From the NCBI RefSeq assembly GCF_001559075.2, contig NZ_CP014015.2:992001-1056000 (forward strand): 64,000 nt of DNA, given 5' to 3'. Both the position numbers and the translations under genes were made by a program. This document shows positions 17,115 through 25,726 of the stretch, piece after piece (position 1 is the first letter of the stretch; the number at the start of each line of letters is the position of its first letter). The stretch is from Citrobacter amalonaticus. Lineage in GTDB: Bacteria; Pseudomonadota; Gammaproteobacteria; Enterobacterales; Enterobacteriaceae. The notes under the pieces are model-generated. The model was not told the DNA's origin, searched no databases, and worked only from the letters and a program-made list of their open reading frames with translations.

Positions 17115-17131
17115 CTTATCATAATGATAAG
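17115..17131. promoter_or_regulatory. perfect palindrome, candidate YgeV enhancer site
   Basis: CTTATCAT-A-ATGATAAG is an exact 8-bp inverted repeat about 170 bp upstream of the ygfK -24 box. The TATCA...TGATA core is shared with the repeat at 1603-1637 before xdhA. Both precede sigma-54 promoters, so binding by one activator is a reasonable inference. Confidence 0.5.
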
Positions 17132-17218
17132 CGACCGCCATTTTTGAGAAAATAGAATGCGATGATGAAATACCTTATCGCAATACCTCTCCCGGCTGAT
17201 TTTCATTCTCATTTAGCG

Positions 17219-17238
17219 TTTGTGAGATATTTCACAAA
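17219..17238. promoter_or_regulatory. CRP-type site upstream of ygfK
   Basis: TTTGTGA-GATATT-TCACAAA contains the exact CRP core TGTGA-N6-TCACA with symmetric flanks. It is centred about 70 bp upstream of the sigma-54 promoter. Direct catabolite control of the purine pathway is inferred. Confidence 0.65.
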
Positions 17239-17299
17239 GCGGACTTAAGATTAGAAGCGCCTCACAAAATTATATTTTTATGGCTCCGCTTTGTCAGAG

Positions 17300-17315
17300 T
17301 GGTGCGAATGTTGCT
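17300..17315 (+). promoter_or_regulatory. sigma-54 (-24/-12) promoter of ygfK-ssnA-ygfM-xdhD
   Basis: TGGTGCG-AATG-TTGCT carries the conserved GG and GC doublets at correct spacing. It lies about 120 bp upstream of ygfK. Confidence 0.7.
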
Positions 17316-17436
17316 CTATTTCTCCAAACCGCCGGCTTTGTCAGTCCCGGTCAACCAATGACAACTATGAACACGCGCGCCTTCCGGCTGTCTTGCCACA
17401 ACCGAAAGTAAGCCGAGTAAAGCTAAGGAGAGGGGT

Positions 17437-20400
17437 ATGGGGGATATAATGCGTCCGATTCCGTTTGAGGAACTTTTGACGCGCCTATTTGATGAATATC
17501 AGCAGCAGCGCTCGATCTTTGGTATTCCTGAGCAGCAGTTCTATTCACCGGATAAAGGCAAATCGATAAGCGTATTCGGTGAAACCTGTGCCACCCCCGT
17601 CGGCCCCGCCGCCGGCCCGCACACTCAGCTTGCACAAAATATCATCACCTCCTGGCTAACTGGCGGTCGGTTTATTGAACTCAAAACGGTCCAGATTCTC
17701 GATCGGCTGGAGCTGGAAAAACCCTGTATTGATGCGGAAGATGAGTGCTTCAATACCGAATGGTCGACTGAATTTACGCTGCTGAAAGCGTGGGATGAGT
17801 ATCTTAAAGCCTGGTTCGCCCTGCATTTACTGGAGCAACTGCTGCAGCCTTCGGGAGCCGATACCGGTAAGTCGTTCATTTTTAATATGAGCGTCGGCTA
17901 TAACCTTGACGGCATCAAGCAACCGCCTATGCAGCAGTTCATCGACAACATGATGGACGCGTCGGCGCATCCTAAGTTCGCACAGTATCGTGACACGCTA
18001 CAGCAGTGGCTACACGATGAGACATTCCTGGCGCGCCACGGGTTGAACGAACATCGGGAACGTCTACAGGCGTTGCCGGCGCGCATTCCCGCAAAACTGG
18101 TGCAGGGCGTCACGCTGTCCACCATGCACGGCTGCCCGCCGCACGAAATCGAAGCCATCTGCCGCTACATGCTGGAAGAAAAAGGACTGAATACCTTTGT
18201 GAAGCTGAATCCGACACTGCTGGGCTATCCTCGGGTGCGTGAAATTCTGGACAACTGCGGCTTCGGTTATGTCGGCTTAAAAGAAGAGTCATTTGAGCAC
18301 GATCTTAAGCTCACCCAGGCGCTGGAAATGTTGCAGCGCCTGATGGCGCTGGCAAAAGAAAAGTCGCTGGGTTTTGGCGTCAAACTCACCAATACCCTTG
18401 GCACCGTTAATAACAAAGGTGCGCTTCCCGGCGAAGAGATGTATATGTCCGGCCGGGCGCTGTTCCCGCTCTCAATCAACGTGGCGGCCGTGCTTTCCCG
18501 GGCGTTCGACGGCCAATTGCCCATCTCCTATTCCGGCGGCGCCAGCCAGTTAACCATCCGCGATATCTTTGACACCGGCATTCGTCCGATCACCATGGCG
18601 ACTGACCTGTTAAAACCAGGCGGTTACCTGCGACTCAGCGCCTGTATGCGTGAACTGGAGTCCTCGGATGCGTGGGGAATGGAGCATGTCGATGTCGAAC
18701 GTCTGAATCGACTGGCGGAAGAGGCCGTCACGATGGCCTACACCCAGAAACACTGGAAACCTGAAGAGCGCATTGAAGTGGCCGACGGCTTGCCGCTGAC
18801 CGACTGCTACGTCGCTCCTTGTATTACGGCCTGCGCCATCAAACAGGACATTCCGGAGTATATTCGCCTGCTGGGCGAGCAGCGTTATGCCGACGCGCTG
18901 GAGCTGATTTATCAGCGAAACGCCCTCCCCGCAATCACCGGTCATATCTGCGATCATCAGTGCCAGTACAACTGTACCCGTCTGGACTATGACAGCGCCC
19001 TGAACATCCGTGAACTGAAAAAAGTGGCGCTGGAAAAAGGGTGGGATGAATACAAACAGCGCTGGCACAAACCCGCAGGCTCGGGCTCACGTCATCCGGT
19101 TGCGATCATCGGCGCGGGTCCTGCCGGGCTTGCTGCCGGTTACTTCCTTGCCCGGGCAGGACACCCGGTGACGCTATTTGAACGCGAAGCCAACGCGGGC
19201 GGCGTAGTGAAAAATATCATTCCCCAGTTCCGTATTCCGGCAGAGCTCATCCAGCACGATATCGATTTTGTCGCCGATCATGGCGTGAAGTTCGAATATA
19301 GCTGTGCGCCAGATCTGACCGTACAAGGCCTGAAAGATCAGGGGTTCCACTATGTTCTGATCGCAACCGGTACGGATAAAAACAGCGGCGTGAAGCTCGA
19401 TGGCGACAACCCCAACATCTGGAAATCGCTTCCCTTCCTGCGTGAATACAACCAGGGAACTGCATTGACGCTCGGTAAGCATGTGGCGATCGTCGGCGCG
19501 GGTAACACGGCGATGGACTGTGCCCGTGCGGCATTGCGCGTACCGGGTGTGGAAAAAGTCACCGTGGTCTACCGTCGTTCGCTGCAGGAGATGCCCGCCT
19601 GGCGTGAAGAGTATGAAGAGGCCCTGCACGATGGGGTTGAGTTCCGTTTCCTCAGCAATCCAGAACGCTTTGATGCGGATGGCACACTCACCCTGCGCAT
19701 CATGACGCTCGGGGAGCCGGATGAGAAAGGGCGTCGCCGTCCGGTGGAAACCGACGAAACGCTGACTCTGCACATCGATAGTCTGATTACCGCCATTGGT
19801 GAACAGCAGGATACCGAAGCGCTGAATGCAATGGGTGTTCCGCTGGACAGCAAAGGCTGGCCAGAGGTGAACAACAATGGCGAAACCCGCCTCACTGACG
19901 TGTTCATGATTGGCGACGTCCAGCGTGGTCCGTCATCCATTGTTGCCGCCATCGGCTCTGCGCGTCGGGCCACAGATACCATCCTCTGGCGGGAAAATAT
20001 CCGCTCCCACCATGGCGATAAGCGCTGGAATAACGTCAGCCCCGCTGAAATCTATCAGCGTAAAGGCGAGATCGCGGTCGCGAGGGTCGATAAAGACGAC
20101 CGTGACGCCTTTGTCGCCCAGGAAGCGGCCCGCTGCCTTGAATGCAACTATGTCTGCAGCAAATGCGTGGATGTCTGTCCGAACCGCGCCAATGTGTCAA
20201 TTCCCGTGCCGGGATTCCAGAACCGCTTCCAGACGCTGCACCTGGACGCTTACTGCAACGAATGCGGTAACTGCGCTCAATTCTGTCCGTGGCAGGGCAA
20301 GCCGTATAAAGACAAAGTCACGCTCTTTAGCCTGCCGCAGGATTTCGACAACAGCAGCAACCCGGGTTTCCTGGTGGAAGACGATCGGGTCAGAGTCCGG

Positions 20401-20541
20401 CTGAATGACCAAAGCTGGGTGTTAAACATCAGCCATGATGGGCAGTTCGCCAGCATCCCGCCGGAACTGGATGATATGTGCCGCGTCATCAGCTATGTCC
20501 ACCAGCATCACCATTACCTGTTAGGCCGCGTGGAGGTGTAA
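17437..20541 (+). CDS. ygfK: YgfK, large Fe-S flavoprotein oxidoreductase
   Basis: 1034 residues. The N-terminal ~440 residues resemble a dihydroorotate-dehydrogenase-like barrel. A GltD-type cysteine region follows (CYVAPCITACAIK near 457; CDHQCQYNC near 507). A two-dinucleotide oxidoreductase module comes next (IIGAGPAGLAAG near 555; a second IVGAGNTAMDCARA near 685). C-terminal ferredoxin-like cysteine clusters are CLECNYVCSKCVDVCP (about 899) and CNECGNCAQFCP (about 939). It may move electrons between NAD(P)H and a purine intermediate, or serve XdhD. E. coli ygfK belongs to the set reported for anaerobic urate breakdown in gut bacteria. The start has AAGGAGAGGGG upstream. Confidence 0.9.
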   Translation: MGDIMRPIPFEELLTRLFDEYQQQRSIFGIPEQQFYSPDKGKSISVFGETCATPVGPAAGPHTQLAQNIITSWLTGGRFIELKTVQILDRLELEKPCIDAEDECFNTEWSTEFTLLKAWDEYLKAWFALHLLEQLLQPSGADTGKSFIFNMSVGYNLDGIKQPPMQQFIDNMMDASAHPKFAQYRDTLQQWLHDETFLARHGLNEHRERLQALPARIPAKLVQGVTLSTMHGCPPHEIEAICRYMLEEKGLNTFVKLNPTLLGYPRVREILDNCGFGYVGLKEESFEHDLKLTQALEMLQRLMALAKEKSLGFGVKLTNTLGTVNNKGALPGEEMYMSGRALFPLSINVAAVLSRAFDGQLPISYSGGASQLTIRDIFDTGIRPITMATDLLKPGGYLRLSACMRELESSDAWGMEHVDVERLNRLAEEAVTMAYTQKHWKPEERIEVADGLPLTDCYVAPCITACAIKQDIPEYIRLLGEQRYADALELIYQRNALPAITGHICDHQCQYNCTRLDYDSALNIRELKKVALEKGWDEYKQRWHKPAGSGSRHPVAIIGAGPAGLAAGYFLARAGHPVTLFEREANAGGVVKNIIPQFRIPAELIQHDIDFVADHGVKFEYSCAPDLTVQGLKDQGFHYVLIATGTDKNSGVKLDGDNPNIWKSLPFLREYNQGTALTLGKHVAIVGAGNTAMDCARAALRVPGVEKVTVVYRRSLQEMPAWREEYEEALHDGVEFRFLSNPERFDADGTLTLRIMTLGEPDEKGRRRPVETDETLTLHIDSLITAIGEQQDTEALNAMGVPLDSKGWPEVNNNGETRLTDVFMIGDVQRGPSSIVAAIGSARRATDTILWRENIRSHHGDKRWNNVSPAEIYQRKGEIAVARVDKDDRDAFVAQEAARCLECNYVCSKCVDVCPNRANVSIPVPGFQNRFQTLHLDAYCNECGNCAQFCPWQGKPYKDKVTLFSLPQDFDNSSNPGFLVEDDRVRVRLNDQSWVLNISHDGQFASIPPELDDMCRVISYVHQHHHYLLGRVEV

Positions 20542-20543
20542 TC

Positions 20544-21872
20544 ATGTTGATTCTGAAAAATGTCACCGCTGTACAACTTCATCCGGCCAGCGTGCGTGAA
20601 GGGGTGGATATTGCGATCGACAAAGACGTTATTGTTGAGGTGGGTGACGCCCTGACGCAGCGCTACCCACAAGCGCAATGGAAAGAGATGCATGGACGAA
20701 TCGTGATGCCGGGGCTGGTCTGCGCGCATAACCACTTTTACTCCGGTTTATCGCGCGGGATCCAGGCCAATATCGCCCCCAGTCCGGACTTTATCTCAAC
20801 GTTGAAAAACCTGTGGTGGCGCCTGGACCGAGCTCTGGACGAAGAGTCGCTCTACTACAGCGGACTGATTTGCTCACTGGAGGCGATTAAGAGCGGATGT
20901 TCTACGGTTATCGATCACCATGCTTCACCTGGCTACATACAGGGTTCGCTCTCTACACTGCGTTCAGCCTTTTTAAAAGTCGGCCTGCGGGCAATGACCT
21001 GCTTTGAAACCACCGACCGTAACGAGGGAATCAAAGAGCTACAGGCAGGCGTCGAAGAGAATATCCGCTTCGCCCGTCAGATAGACCATGCACGGGAGAG
21101 CGGTAGCGAGCCATATCTGGTGGAAGCGCACATTGGCGCGCATGCCCCCTTTACCGTGCCCGACGCCGGTCTGGAGATGCTACGCGAGGCCATCAACGCT
21201 ACCGGGCGTGGGCTGCATATCCATGCGGCGGAAGACAGCTACGATGTCTCCCACAGTCATCATCTGTACGGTAAAGACCTGCTGGTCAGGTTGGCGGAAT
21301 ATGGGCTCATCGACCGTAAAACGCTGGTCGCACACGGCCTGTACTTGTCTGCGGAAGATATCGCGCTGCTGAATCAGCAAGATGCCTTCCTGGTACACAA
21401 TGCCCGCTCCAACATGAATAACCATGTGGGCTATAACCACCACCTTACCCATATTCGCAATCTGGCGCTGGGGACGGACGGCATCGGCTCCGACATGCTT
21501 GAAGAGATGAAATTTGCCTTCTTCAAACATCGCGACGCGGGCGGTCCTCTGTGGCCTGACAGCTTTGCGAAAGCACTGGCGAACGGCAACGAACTGTTGC
21601 ACCGCAACTTCGGAGAAAATTTTGGCCAACTGCAAGCCGGTTATAAAGCCGATTTAACCCTCCTCGACTATTCGTCGCCGACGCCGCTGATCGCTGAAAA
21701 CGTTGCCGGGCATATCGCTTTCGGTCTCGGTTCAGGCAGCGTGCACAGCGTGATGGTGAATGGCGTGATGGTGTATGAAGACCGTCAGTTCACTTTCGAT
21801 ACCGATTCCATTTATGCGCAGGCCCGAAAAGCCGCCGCCAACATGTGGCGGCGAATGGATGCGCTGGCATAG
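20544..21872 (+). CDS. ssnA: SsnA, metal-dependent amidohydrolase
   Basis: 442 residues of the amidohydrolase superfamily. Metal ligands are visible in CAHNHFYSGL (about 64-66), EAHIGAHAPF (about 194), HIHAAED (about 230), VAHGLYL and LGTDGIGSD (about 313). It resembles guanine deaminase and chlorohydrolase-type enzymes and probably deaminates or opens a purine-derived ring. It starts 2 bp after ygfK with GGAGG upstream, so the two are coupled. In E. coli the name comes from a stationary-phase viability phenotype; the enzymatic role is inferred from context. Confidence 0.9.
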   Translation: MLILKNVTAVQLHPASVREGVDIAIDKDVIVEVGDALTQRYPQAQWKEMHGRIVMPGLVCAHNHFYSGLSRGIQANIAPSPDFISTLKNLWWRLDRALDEESLYYSGLICSLEAIKSGCSTVIDHHASPGYIQGSLSTLRSAFLKVGLRAMTCFETTDRNEGIKELQAGVEENIRFARQIDHARESGSEPYLVEAHIGAHAPFTVPDAGLEMLREAINATGRGLHIHAAEDSYDVSHSHHLYGKDLLVRLAEYGLIDRKTLVAHGLYLSAEDIALLNQQDAFLVHNARSNMNNHVGYNHHLTHIRNLALGTDGIGSDMLEEMKFAFFKHRDAGGPLWPDSFAKALANGNELLHRNFGENFGQLQAGYKADLTLLDYSSPTPLIAENVAGHIAFGLGSGSVHSVMVNGVMVYEDRQFTFDTDSIYAQARKAAANMWRRMDALA

Positions 21873-21878
21873 CCCGTA

Positions 21879-21900
21879 CCCTCTCCTGAACGGGAGAGGG
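21879..21900 (+). repeat. intercistronic hairpin, ssnA-ygfM
   Basis: CCCTCTCC and GGAGAGGG form an exact 8-bp stem with a 6-nt loop, directly before the ygfM ribosome binding site (GAGGA at 21907-21911). It could modulate translation or stability of ygfM-xdhD. Confidence 0.6.
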
Positions 21901-21917
21901 AGTGATGAGGAATGATG

Positions 21918-22697
21918 ATGATTGAACAATTTTTCAGGCCCGACTCCGTTGACCAGGCGCTGGAACTCAAGCGCCGCTATCAGGAGGACGCCGTCTGGTT
22001 TGCCGGGGGCAGCAAACTCAACGCGACGCCAACGCGTACCCACAAACAGATTGCCATTTCACTGCAGGATCTGGAGCTGGAGTGGATCGACTGGGACAAT
22101 GGCGCATTGCGTATTGGGGCGATGACTCGCCTGCAACCGTTGCACGACGCCCGCTATCTTCCGGCGGCACTGCGGGAGGCGATCGGCTTTATCTACTCCC
22201 GCCATCTACGCAACCAGTCTACCCTCGGCGGCGAGATTGCCGCACAACAGCAAGAGTCCGTGTTACTCCCCGTCCTGCTGGCGCTGGACGCTCAGTTGGT
22301 GTTTGGTGATGGCGAAACCCTGTCACTGGAAAGCTATCTCGCCGATCCACGCGATCGCCTGCTCACCGAAATTATCATTAAAGATCCCTTCCGCCCTTGC
22401 GCCACCCGCAAAGTGAGCCGTTCACAGGCCGGATTAACCGTCGTGACGGCAGCGGTCGCGTTAACAGAACACGGTGGCATTTGCATCGCGCTGGACGGCG
22501 TGGCGGACAAAGCACTGCGCCTGCATGATGTGGAAACACAAACGCGCGAAGGGACGGAACTGGAACAGGCGGTCGCAAACGCCATATTCCCACAGGATGA
22601 TATTCGGGGCAGCGCGGCCTATAAGCGCTATATCACCGGCGTGGTCGTAGCCGATCTGTATGCCGACTGTCTGATGGCCGGGGAGGACGTTGTATGA
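21918..22697 (+). CDS. ygfM: YgfM, FAD-binding subunit of the XdhD hydroxylase
   Basis: 259 residues similar to molybdenum hydroxylase flavin subunits, a smaller relative of XdhB. The N-terminal FAD segment AVWFAGGSKLNATPT is at about 24-38, and HLRNQSTLGGEIAAQ near 97-111. Three in-frame ATGs occur at 21912, 21915 and 21918; only the last has proper spacing (6 nt) from AGGA. It overlaps xdhD by ATGA, indicating coupled synthesis of partner subunits. Confidence 0.9.
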   Translation: MIEQFFRPDSVDQALELKRRYQEDAVWFAGGSKLNATPTRTHKQIAISLQDLELEWIDWDNGALRIGAMTRLQPLHDARYLPAALREAIGFIYSRHLRNQSTLGGEIAAQQQESVLLPVLLALDAQLVFGDGETLSLESYLADPRDRLLTEIIIKDPFRPCATRKVSRSQAGLTVVTAAVALTEHGGICIALDGVADKALRLHDVETQTREGTELEQAVANAIFPQDDIRGSAAYKRYITGVVVADLYADCLMAGEDVV

Positions 22698-25564
22698 TGA
22701 TTCACTTCACATTGAACGGCATGGTCCGTGAAATGAAGATTAACCCGGGCGAAAACGTACAGAAGCTGCTGTTTAACCTGGGCATGCACTCCGTGCGCAA
22801 CAGTGACGACGGATTCGGTTTCGCCGGTTCGGACGCGATTCTCTACAACGGTCGCATCGTCAATGCCTCATTACTGATTGCCGCGCAGTTGGATCACGCG
22901 GAAATCCGCACCAGCGAATCACTCGGTAAATGGAATGCGTTGAGCCTGGTACAACAGGCGATGGTGGATGTCGGTGTTGTGCAGTCCGGTTATAACGATC
23001 CGGCTGCCGCATTGATCATCACCGATCTGCTGGAACGTATCGCGATTCCTGACCGTGAAGAGATTGACGATGCGTTGTCCGGTCTGTTCAGTCGTGATGC
23101 CGGCTGGCAGCAATATTATCAGGTGATCGAACTAGCGGTGGCGCGCAAAAACGATCCGCAAGCCCGTATGACTGTCGCTCCCACGTTCCGCGACGATCTC
23201 GCGGTGATTGGTAAACCCTGGCCAAAAACCGATGCCGCCAAAATGGTCCAGGCCAAACCCTGCTATGTGGAAGACCGTATCACCCCTGACGCCTGCGTCA
23301 TTAAAATGCTGCGCAGTCCGCACGCCCATGCGTTGATAACTCATCTTGACGTCAGCAAAGCCGAAGCGTTGCCCGGCGTGGTTCACGTGATCACCCACCG
23401 CAACTGTCCCGACATCTACTATACGCCCGGCGGACAAAGTGCGCCGGAACCCTCCCCGCTCGACCGTCGCATGTTCGGTAAGAAACTGCGTCACGTCGGC
23501 GATCGTGTTGCCGCCGTGGTTGCAGAGAGCGAAGAGATTGCGCTGGCCGCGCTCGAACTCATCGATGTGAAATATGATGTGCTTAAGCCGGTATTGTCGA
23601 TTGACGAAGCCATGGCGGACGATGCGCCAGTCGTACACGATGAACCGGTGGTGTACGTCGCTGGCGCGCCGGAGACGCTGGAAGAAGACAACCGCCATGC
23701 CGCTCAACGTGGCGAACACATGATCATCAACTTCCCGATTGGTTCACGCCCGCGAAAAAATATCGCCGCCAGCATTCATGGTCATATCGGCGATATGGAG
23801 AAAGGGTTTGCCGAAGCGGATGTGATCATCGAGCGTACTTATCACTCCACACAGGCGCAGCAGTGCCCGGCAGAGCCTCATATCTGCTTTACCCGCATGG
23901 ACGGCGATCGCCTGATCATTCACGCCTCAACGCAGGTACCGTGGCACCTTCGCCGCCAGGTTGCCCGTCTCGTTGGCATGAAGCAGCATAAGGTCCACGT
24001 CATTAAGGAGCGCGTCGGCGGCGGCTTTGGTTCTAAACAGGACATCCTGCTGGAAGAAGTCTGCGCATGGGCGACCTGCGTGACCGGACGCCCGGTCTAT
24101 TTCCGCTATACCCGTGAAGAGGAGTTTATTGCCAATACCTCCCGTCACGTGGCAAAAGTCACGGTCAAACTAGGCGCGAAGAAAGATGGTCGCCTGACGG
24201 CGGTCAAAATGGACTTCCGCGCCAATACTGGCCCTTATGGCAACCATTCGTTAACCGTGCCGAGCAACGGCCCGGCGCTCTCGTTACCGCTATACCCTTG
24301 CGACAATGTCGATTTCCAGGTCACCACGTACTACAGCAATATCTGCCCGACAGGAGCCTATCAGGGCTATGGCGCACCGAAAGGCACCTTTGCGATGACA
24401 ATGGCGTTAGCCGAGCTTGCCGAACAGCTGCAAATTGACCAACTGGAGATCATCGAACGCAATCGGGTTCACGAAGGACAGGAACTGAAAATACTCGGCG
24501 CGATCGGTGAAGGGAAAGCGCCAACCTCCGTTCCCTCCGCGGCCAGTTGCGCACTGGAAGAGATCCTGCGTCAGGGGCGGAAGATGATCGACTGGTCCTC
24601 GCCCAAACCACAGGACGGTGACTGGCGTACCGGTCGCGGGGTCGCCATTATTATGCAGAAGTCAGGGATCCCGGACATCGATCAGGCGAACTGCATGATC
24701 AAACTGGAGTCCGATGGCACCTTCATCGTCCACTCCGGCGGCGCAGATATCGGCACTGGGCTGGATACGGTTGTCACTAAACTGACGGCGGAAGTACTGC
24801 ACTGTGCACCAGAAGAGGTGCATGTCATCTCTGGCGATACTGACCATGCGCTCTTCGACAAAGGCGCTTACGCCTCATCCGGCACCTGCTTCTCGGGGAA
24901 CGCGGCGCGTAAGGCAGCAGAAAACCTACGTGAAAAAATCCTCTTTCACGGTGCGCAGATGCTGGGCGAACCCGTTGCTGACGTTCAACTGGCGTCACCT
25001 GGCGTTGTACGCGGCAAGCAGGGCGAAGTGAGTTACGCTGAGATCGCGCACAAAGCGGAGACGGGAACCGGTTTTGGCACGCTGGTCGCCACGGCCAGTT
25101 ACATCACCGCAGACTTCGCATTCCCGTATGGGGCGAACTTCGCCGAGGTCGCGGTGAACACCCGAACCGGTGAAATCCGTCTCGACAAGTTCTACGCGCT
25201 GCTGGACTGCGGCACACCGGTCAACCCGGAACTCGCACTGGGGCAAATTTACGGTGCGTCGATGCGGGCCATCGGCCATAGCCTGAGCGAAGAGATCCTC
25301 TATGATGCCGAAGGCCATCCGCTGACCCGCGATCTGCGCAGTTACGGTGCGCCCAAAATTGGCGACATCCCTCGGGATTTTCGTGCCGTGCTGGTGCCGA
25401 GCGACGATAAGGTTGGCCCCTTTGGCGCTAAATCGATCTCTGAAATTGGCGTTAACGGCGCGGCGCCTGCCATTGCCACCGCGATTCATGATGCCTGTGG
25501 CGTATGGTTACGCGAGTGGCATTTCACACCGGAGAAAATACTGACCGCGCTGGAAAAAATGTAA
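22694..25564 (+). CDS. xdhD: XdhD, molybdenum hydroxylase with a degenerate N-terminal Fe-S domain
   Basis: 956 residues. Residues 1-150 are laid out like the ferredoxin subunit XdhC but without cluster cysteines: the QCGFCTPG position reads QSGYNDPA (97-104) and the LCRCTGY position reads FSRDAGW (132-138). The rest is the Mo-cofactor domain pair: GGGFGSKQ near 443, QGYGAPKG near 557, ADIGTGLD near 683, and a C-terminal KSISEIGV with a probable catalytic Glu. The usual Arg of the RG(Y/F)G motif is Gln here. It works with YgfM and probably YgfK in purine oxidation or the reverse. YqeB/YqeC nearby hint that it carries selenium; this is inference. Confidence 0.92.
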   Translation: MMIHFTLNGMVREMKINPGENVQKLLFNLGMHSVRNSDDGFGFAGSDAILYNGRIVNASLLIAAQLDHAEIRTSESLGKWNALSLVQQAMVDVGVVQSGYNDPAAALIITDLLERIAIPDREEIDDALSGLFSRDAGWQQYYQVIELAVARKNDPQARMTVAPTFRDDLAVIGKPWPKTDAAKMVQAKPCYVEDRITPDACVIKMLRSPHAHALITHLDVSKAEALPGVVHVITHRNCPDIYYTPGGQSAPEPSPLDRRMFGKKLRHVGDRVAAVVAESEEIALAALELIDVKYDVLKPVLSIDEAMADDAPVVHDEPVVYVAGAPETLEEDNRHAAQRGEHMIINFPIGSRPRKNIAASIHGHIGDMEKGFAEADVIIERTYHSTQAQQCPAEPHICFTRMDGDRLIIHASTQVPWHLRRQVARLVGMKQHKVHVIKERVGGGFGSKQDILLEEVCAWATCVTGRPVYFRYTREEEFIANTSRHVAKVTVKLGAKKDGRLTAVKMDFRANTGPYGNHSLTVPSNGPALSLPLYPCDNVDFQVTTYYSNICPTGAYQGYGAPKGTFAMTMALAELAEQLQIDQLEIIERNRVHEGQELKILGAIGEGKAPTSVPSAASCALEEILRQGRKMIDWSSPKPQDGDWRTGRGVAIIMQKSGIPDIDQANCMIKLESDGTFIVHSGGADIGTGLDTVVTKLTAEVLHCAPEEVHVISGDTDHALFDKGAYASSGTCFSGNAARKAAENLREKILFHGAQMLGEPVADVQLASPGVVRGKQGEVSYAEIAHKAETGTGFGTLVATASYITADFAFPYGANFAEVAVNTRTGEIRLDKFYALLDCGTPVNPELALGQIYGASMRAIGHSLSEEILYDAEGHPLTRDLRSYGAPKIGDIPRDFRAVLVPSDDKVGPFGAKSISEIGVNGAAPAIATAIHDACGVWLREWHFTPEKILTALEKM

Positions 25565-25570
25565 CGACGT

Positions 25571-25588
25571 GGGCCGCTCAGGCGGCCC
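25571..25588. repeat. GC-rich hairpin after xdhD
   Basis: GGGCCGC-TCAG-GCGGCCC is a perfect 7-bp stem 7 bp after the xdhD stop. No T-run follows, so it may protect the 3' end of the mRNA rather than terminate efficiently. Confidence 0.55.
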
Positions 25589-25669
25589 GCTCTCATGACT
25601 CAATAATGATTAAATGCCGTCTGCGGAAATGAGATAAGCCGTTCTCAGGGCAACCTGCGCCTCAAATTC

Positions 25670-25686
25670 GCAGAATTTAATTCTGC
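25670..25686. promoter_or_regulatory. palindrome upstream of xanQ, candidate operator
   Basis: GCAGAATT-T-AATTCTGC is an exact 8-bp inverted repeat about 40 bp before the xanQ start. It is in the right place to control the transporter operon. I recognise no known regulator consensus, and no sigma-54 promoter is seen here. Confidence 0.4.
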
Positions 25687-25726
25687 TGATTCAGATGATC
25701 AAATTTACTTATTAAGGAGTGAAGGG

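Larger units (their letters stand above)
17060..17436. promoter_or_regulatory. ygfK control region
   Basis: 377 bp without a gene. It contains, in order, an 8-bp palindrome (17115-17131), a perfect CRP-type site (17219-17238) and a -24/-12 promoter (17300-17315). This is the most complete regulatory layout in the window. Confidence 0.6.

Noticed and set aside
17281..17295. TGGCTCCGCTTTGTC as the ygfK sigma-54 promoter
   Set aside because: The -12 box is out of register; the element at 17300-17315 fits with correct spacing.
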